Of a stretch of DNA of 64,000 nt, positions 9,683-17,322 are shown in pieces. The position numbers and the translations under genes were made by a program. The stretch comes from Flavobacterium sp. CBA20B-1 (GTDB lineage Bacteria; Bacteroidota; Bacteroidia; Flavobacteriales; Flavobacteriaceae), in NCBI RefSeq assembly GCF_028473145.1, contig NZ_CP092370.1, forward strand, positions 2,232,001 through 2,296,000, given 5' to 3'. Each line of letters opens with the position of its first letter. The first letter of the stretch is position 1. Below the pieces are notes generated by a model. It saw nothing but the letters and a program-made list of their open reading frames with translations. It was not told the DNA's origin and ran no database searches.

Positions 9683-10774
9683 ATGAAAAATTATAAGCCT
9701 ATGGAAACGAAATTGAAACAATTAAGAAATGTGCATGCAGAAAATTGTGTAACCATTCTTCTAAACACCCACAGAACATTCCCCGAAAATGAACAAGATC
9801 CGTTGGTTCTTAAAAACTTAATCAAAGAAGCGGAACGCAAATTACTCGAAATTGCTCCTAAAAAACAAGTTGATGAATTAGTCGATCGGATACATGATTT
9901 GGCAAATAGTGTGGATCACAGGCAAAACCTAGAAAGTTTGATATTGTTTGTAAACCACCAAACAGCAGAATTTATAAGATTGCCCATTGACGTAGAAGAC
10001 CGTGTAGCGATAGGAAACCGTTTTGCCATGCGTGATTTAATTAGAACTATACACCAGCAAGTGAACTATTATGTGTTGGTGTTAAGAAAAGAAGATGCCC
10101 GATTAATAGAAGCATCGAACGATAAAGTTGTAAAAGAATGGGACGCACCGTTCCCGTTTGAAAATGTGCTTTTACAAACATCAAACAAAGCAGAACTTTC
10201 TGGTGCTGGTAAATTAGATAATATAATCGCTGAATTTTTTAATCAAGTAGACAAAGCCGTAAACGATACACATAAAGAAAATGCGCTACCTGTATTAATT
10301 TCAACGGATGAACCAAATTATCACGAGTATTTAAAAATAGCAGATAAACCGCAAATAATTGTTCCAAAAGTGTTGGTTAGAAGCCGGGCTTCTGAAAGTG
10401 CCCATGCTATCGTAGAAGATGCTTGGGAGCTTATGCAGCAATATGTTTCCGAGCAAAATGAAAAGCGAAAAGAAGATTTGCAAAAAGCGGTATCGTCTAA
10501 CCGCTTCATAAGCGATACAAATGAAATTTACCGTGCCATTAAAGAAGGTCGAGTGCAAACCTTATACATCGAAAAAAACTTATTTCAACCAGCGCTCATT
10601 GTTGATGATCAAATTACATACATTTCAAACGATACACAAGAAAACACAAATGTAGTTGATGATCTTTATGACGAATTAATTGATTTAAATAGCAATTTTG
10701 GTGGTGATGTGGTTTTTCTTCCCGAAGATAGTCTCACTAAATTTAATGGTTTTGCTGCCTTAACCAGATATTAA
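9683..10774 (+). CDS. baeRF3-type protein (bacterial relative of archaeo-eukaryotic release factor 1)
   Basis: The protein has 363 residues. From the opening KLKQLRNVHAENCVTILLNTHR through the middle IRLPIDVEDRVAIGNRFAMRDLI to the C-terminal VVDDLYDELI and VVFLPEDSL, it resembles the bacterial archaeo-eukaryotic release factor families (baeRF) described by comparative genomics. These retain eRF1-like domains but lack the peptidyl-hydrolysing GGQ, and none is visible here. They are thought to act on stalled or modified ribosomes; no biochemical role is established for this branch. It is a single-gene unit ending at a bidirectional terminator. An alternative ATG at 9701 is possible. Confidence 0.75.
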   Translation: MKNYKPMETKLKQLRNVHAENCVTILLNTHRTFPENEQDPLVLKNLIKEAERKLLEIAPKKQVDELVDRIHDLANSVDHRQNLESLILFVNHQTAEFIRLPIDVEDRVAIGNRFAMRDLIRTIHQQVNYYVLVLRKEDARLIEASNDKVVKEWDAPFPFENVLLQTSNKAELSGAGKLDNIIAEFFNQVDKAVNDTHKENALPVLISTDEPNYHEYLKIADKPQIIVPKVLVRSRASESAHAIVEDAWELMQQYVSEQNEKRKEDLQKAVSSNRFISDTNEIYRAIKEGRVQTLYIEKNLFQPALIVDDQITYISNDTQENTNVVDDLYDELIDLNSNFGGDVVFLPEDSLTKFNGFAALTRY

Positions 10775-10802
10775 TTTTTAAAAAGAGCAGTGCAATAAGC
10801 AA

Positions 10803-10836
10803 AAAGCCCCAAAAGTTAAAATCTATTTGGGGCTTT
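10803..10836. terminator. Bidirectional terminator
   Basis: AAAGCCCCAAA and TTTGGGGCTTT form an 11-bp perfect stem. It has A-rich sequence on one side and T-rich sequence on the other, and lies between two convergent genes. Confidence 0.85.
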
Positions 10837-10839
10837 ATT

Positions 10840-12444
10840 TTAAGGAAGAACCAATGTCTCGTTTAATTCCCAATTGGCTCGTATGTCAAATTCTTTTTGA
10901 AAGTTAATAACCTTTTCGGGCTGGCGTTTTTCAAGGTAGTTTCCGGTGTCCCATTTTTTGTTGCCATTGGCATCTTCAATAATTCTTACAAAATATTTAT
11001 CGGGTTCAATGGCTCGAAATTCAATTGAACTTTCTTCGGTTATATAAAGATAATCATACAATTTTTCATCTTTGGTTAACAGTTCAAAAATAATAGGATA
11101 GTTGACTGTTCCCGAAAGTGTAAAAGCAATGTTGCCATAATCGGTTAATTTTCCGGTCTGAAAGCGCTGAATAATTTCGGTTTTTAAAGCATTATCATAG
11201 AAATCAGTAACGCTGTTTGGTTTTAAAAAAACGGTATATTTTTCATCTTCCACCTTATCAAACAAAATTTGTATGGCATTGTTTAAACTATCGGTTTTAA
11301 CCGAAAATGGAATCTGAAGCGAATCTTTGCCTATCACCTGCATTAAATCCTTTGAAATGTTTTTAAAAGGCGTGTTGGTGGTAAACGAAATCGTATCTCT
11401 AAATTGAATAGTTCCTGTTTTGGTGAATTTTATCAGAAGCGTATCAATTGGTTTCACGGTTCGCTGCGTTACGGTATGTGTTTTTTCATAAATGCCCGAT
11501 TTGAATTGAAACTGCAACGAGTCATATTTTTCCAGTGGAGTATAAATATAAAGAGAATCTTTTCCGGGCACTTTGTTAAAACGTGAGGCAATGGTGCGGT
11601 TGTTGCCTTTTACCGCCACTTCTAAGTTTTTTGTATCGCCCTCATAAGCCGCCAACCATTTGTTTTGGCTCACCATCGACGGTCTATAGGCAGTGGTTTG
11701 CTTTACTTCCGAAAACAATTTTAAATGATACACACTGTCTGTTGGTAAGCTGATGGGCGTTGGGTGAAAACCTATTTTATCTGATTTAGGGTCGAACTTA
11801 TAATTGCTGTTTTTTTCTTGCAAGGCAATAAGATAATAACTGCCACTTTTCAAGTTTTCCAAATCGGCTTGGGTAACACTGTCTTTTGCATTGGCCACAT
11901 ACAACGGTTTCTTTTTATAAATGGTAGAATCGGTAAATCCTTCTTTTTCGTATAAAAGAACATTAACCAAACCTTTTGATTTTCGGTTGTAAGCATCCTC
12001 AAAAGTAGTAGCAAGTTTTAATGAATCGATATAATCTCCCGTAGAAAAAACATATTTATAATTCGTGTACGGATTTCCTTCGTTATTGTCTTGGATACTT
12101 TCGCCAAAATTAAAACTATATGTGGTGTTGGGTTTTAAAGTATCAAAAATCTTGATTTTTATAAATTTGCTGGGATAGCCCATCGGAGTAATTTCGGGCT
12201 GCGTGTCCATTGGTGGCGAAATAATCAACTGTTGGTTTACTTTGTTCAGCTTCACATATTCGTCAAAATTAATTTGAATGATTTTTTCTTTAAAATGCGT
12301 GCTGAAATTATCGGGCGAAGAGGATAAAATCACCGGGGGCAACGAATCTTGTGGGCCGCCGCTAATGGTTCCGCGTTTTGCGCAATTGGTAAAAAGCACC
12401 AACGTTAGTATCGAAAAAAAACAAAAATATCGTAGCAATTTCAT
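10840..12444 (-). CDS. Ig-like domain lipoprotein (Bacteroidota cell-envelope protein)
   Basis: The protein has 534 residues. The start at 12444 gives a lipoprotein signal peptide with the lipid cysteine at residue 21 (TNCAKRG). The mature N-terminus continues GTISGGPQDSLPPVILSSSPDN, the signature of the widespread Bacteroidota lipoprotein with a Big_5 Ig-like domain (FKEKIIQINFDEYVKLN, TLKPNTTYSFNFGESIQD). Beta-sandwich repeats follow, with a C-terminal DANGNKKWDTGNYLEKRQPE motif. It is probably outer-membrane anchored, with unknown function. An upstream ATG at 12465 would add seven residues and spoil the signal peptide. It ends against the convergent terminator. Confidence 0.85.
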   Translation of the reverse strand: MKLLRYFCFFSILTLVLFTNCAKRGTISGGPQDSLPPVILSSSPDNFSTHFKEKIIQINFDEYVKLNKVNQQLIISPPMDTQPEITPMGYPSKFIKIKIFDTLKPNTTYSFNFGESIQDNNEGNPYTNYKYVFSTGDYIDSLKLATTFEDAYNRKSKGLVNVLLYEKEGFTDSTIYKKKPLYVANAKDSVTQADLENLKSGSYYLIALQEKNSNYKFDPKSDKIGFHPTPISLPTDSVYHLKLFSEVKQTTAYRPSMVSQNKWLAAYEGDTKNLEVAVKGNNRTIASRFNKVPGKDSLYIYTPLEKYDSLQFQFKSGIYEKTHTVTQRTVKPIDTLLIKFTKTGTIQFRDTISFTTNTPFKNISKDLMQVIGKDSLQIPFSVKTDSLNNAIQILFDKVEDEKYTVFLKPNSVTDFYDNALKTEIIQRFQTGKLTDYGNIAFTLSGTVNYPIIFELLTKDEKLYDYLYITEESSIEFRAIEPDKYFVRIIEDANGNKKWDTGNYLEKRQPEKVINFQKEFDIRANWELNETLVLP

Positions 12445-12489
12445 GTACTTAAATTTACCCTGCAAAGTAACTATTTTTATTTGATTTTT

Positions 12490-13176
12490 TCAGCGTGTAT
12501 ATGCCATTGTTAGAATGCTTATTTTATGGTTGGAATTTTGCAGTATGGTTTTTCCCGCATTTTGCAAAGTAGCTCCGGTGGTCATTACATCATCAATCAA
12601 CAAAAGATGCAACTGTTCAAAGTGATGATATTTTGGGTTCACCTTAAATTCGGCTTTCTTCTTAGCACGCTGAAAAATATTTTTCTTGGTTTGTGTTTTG
12701 CTTTTAGTGGTTTTAATCAAAAAATCTTTGTAAAACGGAATGTTTAGTTGTTTGCTTAATGCGGTTCCAAAAGCCGTTAATTGATTGTAACCGCGTTTGC
12801 GCTCTTTGGTTTTATGCAAAGGAATGCACACAATAGCCTGAACTTCATTAAAAATGCTTTGATCTTTTAGCTGTTTTAAAGCCAATTGCGCCATGAAAAA
12901 GCCAATGGATTGTTTGTTTCTGTATTTTAATTCGTGAAGCAGTTTTTGAGTAATGCTTTCTTGCGAAAAATATAAAACCGCCGCACAATGTTTCACCAAC
13001 AGTTTGCCATAAAACCTGCGTTTCATTTCATTGGAACTAGAAACACTCGCCGGAACCAAAGACAAATGCAACAAACAAGAAGGGCACAAAATATCGGTTT
13101 GCTTTTGCAAAACAGCATCACAACCATAACAAAGTTGCGGATAAAATAAATCAAAAACATCGATAATTGCCCACAT
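12490..13176 (-). CDS. comF: ComF family protein (phosphoribosyltransferase fold)
   Basis: The protein has 228 residues. The N-terminal zinc-ribbon cysteines (C16, C19, C31, C34) are followed by a PRTase domain with the PRPP-binding loop LLLIDDVMTTGATLQNAG near the C-terminus. ComF proteins are associated with DNA uptake and its re-initiation machinery in naturally competent bacteria, but they are also universal in non-competent genomes. The start at 13176 (MWAIIDVFDLFYPQLCYGC) is the one that matches the family; the frame is open further upstream but is not conserved-looking. It is divergent from glyS. Confidence 0.9.
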   Translation of the reverse strand: MWAIIDVFDLFYPQLCYGCDAVLQKQTDILCPSCLLHLSLVPASVSSSNEMKRRFYGKLLVKHCAAVLYFSQESITQKLLHELKYRNKQSIGFFMAQLALKQLKDQSIFNEVQAIVCIPLHKTKERKRGYNQLTAFGTALSKQLNIPFYKDFLIKTTKSKTQTKKNIFQRAKKKAEFKVNPKYHHFEQLHLLLIDDVMTTGATLQNAGKTILQNSNHKISILTMAYTR

Positions 13177-13249
13177 TACCAACAAGTTTATGTACCTTTG
13201 CGTTAAAATACGATAAAAAACAATTGTGTTCAACGAATTGTTGCACAAA

Positions 13250-13280
13250 TTTTTAATAAACTTCAATTTTACTATTTTTG
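13250..13280 (+). promoter_or_regulatory. glyS promoter
   Basis: TATTTTTG at 13273-13280 is a good TAnnTTTG -7 element, with TTG about 20 nt upstream. The ATG at 13285 is only 5 nt after the -7 box, so the transcript has a very short or no leader. Confidence 0.5.
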
Positions 13281-13284
13281 CACT

Positions 13285-14829
13285 ATGGCAAAACAAGAAG
13301 ACATTTTTAAAAATGTAATTTCGCACGCAAAAGAATACGGATACATTTTTCCGTCAAGCGAAATTTACGATGGATTAAGTGCTGTGTATGATTATGCACA
13401 AAACGGAGTAGAGTTAAAAAAGAACATTCGCGAGTACTGGTGGAAATCAATGGTGCAAATGCACGAAAATATTGTAGGGATTGATGCCTCGATTTTTATG
13501 CATCCCACCACATGGAAAGCTTCTGGGCACGTGGATGCCTTTAACGACCCGTTGATTGACAATAAAGATTCTAAAAAAAGATACCGTGCCGATGTGTTGA
13601 TCGAAGATTATTGCGAGAAACTTTGGCAAAAAGCCCAAAAAGAAATCGAAAAAGCAAAAGGGCGTTTTGGCGATGCTTTTAACGAAGAAGAATTCATCAC
13701 GACCAATCCACGTGTGGTGGAATATCTTTCCAAAAAGAAAGCCATTTTAGAACGCATGGCAGCCGGTTTAGATTCAGGTAATTTAGAAGATGTAAAAGCC
13801 TTAATTGAAGAATTGGGAATTGCCGATCCAGAAACAGGTTCTAAAAACTGGACCGATGTGCGCCAATTCAATTTAATGTTCGGAACAAAATTAGGAGCTT
13901 CTGCTGATACGGCGATGGATTTGTATTTGCGCCCCGAAACCGCACAAGGAATTTTCGTAAACTTTTTAAACGTGCAAAAAACCGGACGTATGAAAATTCC
14001 GTTTGGAATTGCACAAACAGGAAAGGCGTTTCGCAATGAGATTGTAGCACGCCAATTTATTTTCCGTATGCGCGAGTTTGAACAAATGGAAATGCAGTTT
14101 TTCGTAAAACCGGGCGAAGAAATGCAACACTATGACTATTGGAAAGAAACCCGCTTAAAATGGCATTTGTCATTGGGCTTAGGAAACGAAAACTACCGTT
14201 ACCACGACCACGAAAAATTAGCACATTATGCCAATGCGGCTACTGATATTGAATTTAACTTTCCATTTGGATTTAAAGAATTAGAAGGAATACATTCGCG
14301 TACCGATTTCGATTTAAAAGCACACGAACAACATTCGGGCAAAAAACTACAGTTTTTCGACAATGAAACCAATTCGTCTTATGTGCCGTATGTAGTAGAA
14401 ACATCTGTAGGATTAGACCGCATGTTTTTGGCAGTTTTCTCAAAAGCTTTGCAAGAAGAAACTTTGGAAGACGGATCCACGCGCACCGTTTTAAAGTTAC
14501 CAAGTGTTTTAGCACCAACAAAAGCAGCAGTTTTACCGTTAGTGAAAAAAGACGGTTTGCCGGAACTTGCCCGCGAAATTATTGAAGAATTAAAGTGGGA
14601 TTTCAATGTGGCTTATGATGAAAAAGATGCCGTTGGCCGTCGTTACCGCCGCCAAGATGCCTTGGGAACGCCGTTTTGCATCACGGTTGACCACCAAACA
14701 TTAGAAGATAAAACCGTAACCATTCGCCACCGCGATACCATGCAGCAAGACCGTGTGGCAATTGCTGAATTGCGAAACATTATCAACGAAGAAGTTTCAA
14801 TGCGCAATTGGTTGCAGAAAATGAAATAA
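13285..14829 (+). CDS. glyS: Glycine--tRNA ligase (dimeric alpha2 type)
   Basis: The protein has 514 residues and is a class II aminoacyl-tRNA synthetase that charges tRNA-Gly with glycine. Visible elements include the N-terminal VISHAKEYGYIFPSSEIYDG, the motif 2 FRNEIVARQFIFRMREFEQME, motif 3 VETSVGLDRMFLAV, and the anticodon-binding end (VAIAELRNIINEEVSM). The length fits the single-chain GRS1/GlyQS-independent enzyme used in Bacteroidota. The last 50 nt or so of this gene recur at 17150-17204 as a scar, showing that the neighbouring cassette was tandemly duplicated with part of glyS. Confidence 0.97.
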   Translation: MAKQEDIFKNVISHAKEYGYIFPSSEIYDGLSAVYDYAQNGVELKKNIREYWWKSMVQMHENIVGIDASIFMHPTTWKASGHVDAFNDPLIDNKDSKKRYRADVLIEDYCEKLWQKAQKEIEKAKGRFGDAFNEEEFITTNPRVVEYLSKKKAILERMAAGLDSGNLEDVKALIEELGIADPETGSKNWTDVRQFNLMFGTKLGASADTAMDLYLRPETAQGIFVNFLNVQKTGRMKIPFGIAQTGKAFRNEIVARQFIFRMREFEQMEMQFFVKPGEEMQHYDYWKETRLKWHLSLGLGNENYRYHDHEKLAHYANAATDIEFNFPFGFKELEGIHSRTDFDLKAHEQHSGKKLQFFDNETNSSYVPYVVETSVGLDRMFLAVFSKALQEETLEDGSTRTVLKLPSVLAPTKAAVLPLVKKDGLPELAREIIEELKWDFNVAYDEKDAVGRRYRRQDALGTPFCITVDHQTLEDKTVTIRHRDTMQQDRVAIAELRNIINEEVSMRNWLQKMK

Positions 14830-14845
14830 GATTTTATACAAGAAC

Positions 14846-14879
14846 AAAAAAAGCTAAAAAGAAATTTTTAGCTTTTTTT
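14846..14879 (+). terminator. glyS terminator, part of repeat leader 1
   Basis: A 15-bp arm AAAAAAAGCTAAAAA pairs with TTTTTAGCTTTTTTT around a GAAA loop, followed by T. The same hairpin recurs at 17221 and 26040 as part of the cassette leader. Confidence 0.85.
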
Positions 14880-14886
14880 GTTTTAC

Positions 14887-14901
14887 TTAACAACATGTTA
14901 A
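14887..14901 (+). promoter_or_regulatory. Conserved palindrome in cassette leader 1
   Basis: TTAACAACATGTTAA (TTAACA-NNN-TGTTAA) is preserved in all three cassette leaders, upstream of an AT-rich TATATTTA -7-like box. It is a candidate operator. Confidence 0.45.
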
Positions 14902-14946
14902 TTTTTTTATTATATTTACAATTCAATTAACTTAAATATAATAATT

Positions 14947-15886
14947 ATGAGTAAATTAAGTAAAATTTTGTGGGGGGGGTAATAGGCCTAACCCTTACAG
15001 CATGTAGCGAAGATGTTTCGCAAAGCCAAACACCAGAATTAAAAAAGTAGTGCCAGGGACCGATCCTAAAGCAACAAGTGATTCAGGTGGAGTCAAGCCT
15101 TTTACGAATATCAATGGGTATGATTCTCCTTGGGATATTAATAATGTGGTACCGGTTCAACATTATTTTCAATGCCATTTATTTTCTCAACAAGGTGTTT
15201 ATACAAGAGTAACCCCTTATATTGGTTTGGCTTATTACGATGGTGCTAATGATGGTATTTATAATGGGGTTAATTTAGCGGGCGGTTATCCAAATTTATA
15301 TGCTGGTGGTAATGAGTATGGGAATTACATAGCTGCCAACCCAATTGTTTTAACAGGTACTTCAAGTACACACGAATTAGCGGTATTTTCTGATTGGGTT
15401 ACACCTCAAGCAAACGATCATTGTCCTGTTATGCCAAGTGTGTATCAATACCCATACAACCCAGAGCCTATTTTTTTTGATTTGGTAAATAACAACATGG
15501 TTAAACCCGCAGCATTGGGCTTGCCTCCCATTACACCACCATCAGCATCTGCTACCCCGCAAGAGGTACAATTACTAAAAGATTTCGGAAAGGTAATGTA
15601 TTACAAAATTGAATTTGGAAGTAATCCCACAGTATTTACAGATACTTTTTATGTTTTGGGATTGCAAGATGATAGTGGTGATGCAATACAAAATTCACTG
15701 TCTGTAACCGATACATTTGGCGGAGATTTATATTGGCATATTAGTTCTAGAGAAATTATTGTAGATCCTACAACTGTTGCTAACCCAGATTTTGTAGTTT
15801 CTGGCGGTGATATGCCAACAGCTGTGGGTTCATTTAGGGCAAGAACGTCTTATTTAGACGGGTTTGTACGTTTATATATAGAGTAA
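14947..15886 (+). pseudogene. Cassette lipoprotein 1, two frameshifts in homopolymers
   Basis: From the ATG at 14947 the frame reads MSKLSKILWGG and then hits TAA TAG, because the G tract at 14972-14979 is 8 long. With 9 G it would continue through a lipobox (LTLTAC) to a second stop at 15048, which an extra A in the A6 tract at 15041-15046 would remove. The remaining frame to 15886 is intact. It shares with its paralogues the blocks SPWDI, RVTPYIGLAYYDGANDG, EYGNYIAANPIVL, DHCP, FGKVMYYKIEFG and EIIVD. The family is unknown to me; it is probably an outer-surface lipoprotein. It is either a decayed copy, a doubly phase-off copy, or affected by homopolymer sequencing errors. Confidence 0.7.
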
Positions 15887-15900
15887 TAGTAATAAACAAG

Positions 15901-15934
15901 ACGCCAAACTATTTATAATTAGAAAGTTTGGCGT
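15901..15934 (+). terminator. Hairpin between the two genes of cassette 1
   Basis: ACGCCAAACT and AGTTTGGCGT form a perfect 10-bp stem with a 14-nt loop, followed by ATTTTAATTTT. Units 2 and 3 have only about 10 nt between their genes and lack this hairpin. Confidence 0.6.
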
Positions 15935-15951
15935 ATTTTAATTTTATAATT

Positions 15952-17022
15952 ATGAAAACAAGAATATTTTATATAGCAGCAGTTTTTTTGTTCACGCACT
16001 TATGTACAGCACAAATATTATTTACCGAAAATTTCAATAATTATGCATTGGGAGAAGTAAGCACCGATGCTACAGGAGCGATACCTGGAAAAGGCGGTTG
16101 GTATGTGAGAAAAGCATACCCTAACAACCCTGCACCATGTGAAATTGTTGCAGAAGCTGGCAGGGGTAATGTATTGGCAATTGGCGGCAATATTAATAAT
16201 TTTACGCAAGGTAATACTTCGAGGGTAATACAAAAAAACATCAACACCTTATGGAATGGCAGAACACAAGGTAACAATATATTAAAATTAGAATACGATG
16301 TTTATACCGTTAGTACTTCGGTTAGTACAGATAAAATGGGGGGGTATGTAGGTTTAAGCACCGCAACTAGTAACAAATATACAGTGAGCAATGTCATAGA
16401 TAATATTGTTGCTGGAAAACCATCAGCTGTTAATGCTAAATTACAGACAGGGTATTACACACCTTCTGGTACACAGTACATTTATTTGGGAGTAAATAAT
16501 ACTCCTGAATATACTAATTTTCCTTATAACACTTGGGTTTCAGTGCAACTTTTTGTAGATTATGAATACGAAGCAGGTAATGTAATTGGTGGTAAAATAT
16601 ATGTTTACATACCCGCATTAAATATTTTAAAGGGAGCAAGTTTTACACATAATGAAATTATAGAGATTTTACATTTACATGGAGGAGGTACAGGTAATTT
16701 ACCAGTGGCGGTAAAATATGATAATATTAAATTAACTGCTTTAAGCACCTTGCCAAACTATTTAGGAGTAGAAAACTTTTTGGCAGAAAACTTTAATTTA
16801 TACCCCAACCCGGCAAACAGTGTTGTAAACATCAGTAACGCCGAAAATATGCAGATACAACAAATCACGGTGTATGATGTTGCAGGCAAACAGTTAAGCA
16901 CCAAAAACTACAACAACGAAACCGAAATACAATTAAACGTAGAACATTTAGCAAGTGGCACGTATATGCTGCACTTGCAAACCAACCAAGGCACAGCGGT
17001 TAAAAAACTGGTGAAGAAATAG
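15952..17022 (+). CDS. T9SS-secreted ConA-like surface protein, cassette 1
   Basis: The protein has 356 residues. It has an N-terminal Sec signal peptide (MKTRIFYIAAVFLFTHLCTAQ), then a beta-rich lectin/ConA-like domain that begins ILFTENFNNYALGE and carries GAIPGKGGWYVRK. The C-terminal type A T9SS sorting domain starts at FNLYPNPANSVVNISN and ends GTAVKKLVKK. The protein should cross the outer membrane by the type IX system and be released or anchored at the surface. The start at 15952 is chosen because upstream codons do not add to the signal peptide. Its middle differs strongly from units 2 and 3, while its sorting domain is nearly the same as unit 2. Confidence 0.85.
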   Translation: MKTRIFYIAAVFLFTHLCTAQILFTENFNNYALGEVSTDATGAIPGKGGWYVRKAYPNNPAPCEIVAEAGRGNVLAIGGNINNFTQGNTSRVIQKNINTLWNGRTQGNNILKLEYDVYTVSTSVSTDKMGGYVGLSTATSNKYTVSNVIDNIVAGKPSAVNAKLQTGYYTPSGTQYIYLGVNNTPEYTNFPYNTWVSVQLFVDYEYEAGNVIGGKIYVYIPALNILKGASFTHNEIIEILHLHGGGTGNLPVAVKYDNIKLTALSTLPNYLGVENFLAENFNLYPNPANSVVNISNAENMQIQQITVYDVAGKQLSTKNYNNETEIQLNVEHLASGTYMLHLQTNQGTAVKKLVKK

Positions 17023-17112
17023 TTTTTTTTCTGTATAATGTAGATTGTATTGCTGTAAAATGTAAAATAAATTTGTGCAAAAATAGCAAACTGTAGTAGA
17101 GTAACTTTAAAA

Positions 17113-17146
17113 AAACTTTGCCAAAGTTCCAAACTTTGGCAAAGTT
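17113..17146. repeat. Palindromic repeat (AACTTTGCCAAAGTT type)
   Basis: AAACTTTGCCAAAGTT, then a CC spacer and AAACTTTGGCAAAGTT form long complementary arms. Single-arm copies (ACTTTGGCAAAG) occur near 19550 and 28348, each at the end of a cassette unit. It could act as a terminator or be a mobile palindrome. Confidence 0.6.
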
Positions 17147-17149
17147 TAT

Positions 17150-17204
17150 AAACATCATCAACGAAGAAGTTTCAATGCGCCATTAGTTGCAAAAAATGAA
17201 ATAA
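17150..17204 (+). repeat. Scar of the glyS 3' end
   Basis: This stretch matches the last part of glyS (from 14775) through its ATG AAA TAA, with several substitutions. Its codons are no longer part of a gene. It shows that the duplication that made unit 2 started inside glyS. Confidence 0.85.
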
Positions 17205-17220
17205 GATTTTATACAAGAAC

Positions 17221-17254
17221 AAAAAAAGCTAAAAAGAAATTTTTAGCTTTTTTT
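17221..17254 (+). terminator. Repeat-leader hairpin 2
   Basis: Identical arms to the glyS terminator (AAAAAAAGCTAAAAA / TTTTTAGCTTTTTTT, GAAA loop). It came with the duplicated glyS end and now separates units 1 and 2. Confidence 0.75.
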
Positions 17255-17261
17255 GTTTTAT

Positions 17262-17276
17262 TTAACAACATGTTAA
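17262..17276 (+). promoter_or_regulatory. Conserved palindrome in cassette leader 2
   Basis: TTAACAACATGTTAA, identical to the palindromes at 14887 and 26079, sits about 47 nt before the lipoprotein ATG. Confidence 0.45.
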
Positions 17277-17322
17277 TTTTTTTATTATATTTACATCCTA
17301 ACTAATTAAAAATATAGTAATT

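Larger units (their letters stand above)
14775..17128. repeat. Cassette unit 1 (lipoprotein + T9SS cargo)
   Basis: Unit 1 of a three-copy repeat. It begins in the 3' end of glyS, includes the hairpin/palindrome leader, a frameshifted lipoprotein gene and a T9SS-secreted protein gene, and ends with a conserved tail (AT-rich with TGTAGATTGTATTGCTGTA) and the palindrome near 17113. Its 5' end (leader and signal peptide DNA) is closest to unit 3. Its 3' end (sorting domain and tail) is closest to unit 2, at roughly 93% identity by eye. Confidence 0.8.

Noticed and set aside
13608..14036. 142-codon minus-strand frame in glyS
   Set aside because: Contained in the conserved synthetase coding region and without any motif.
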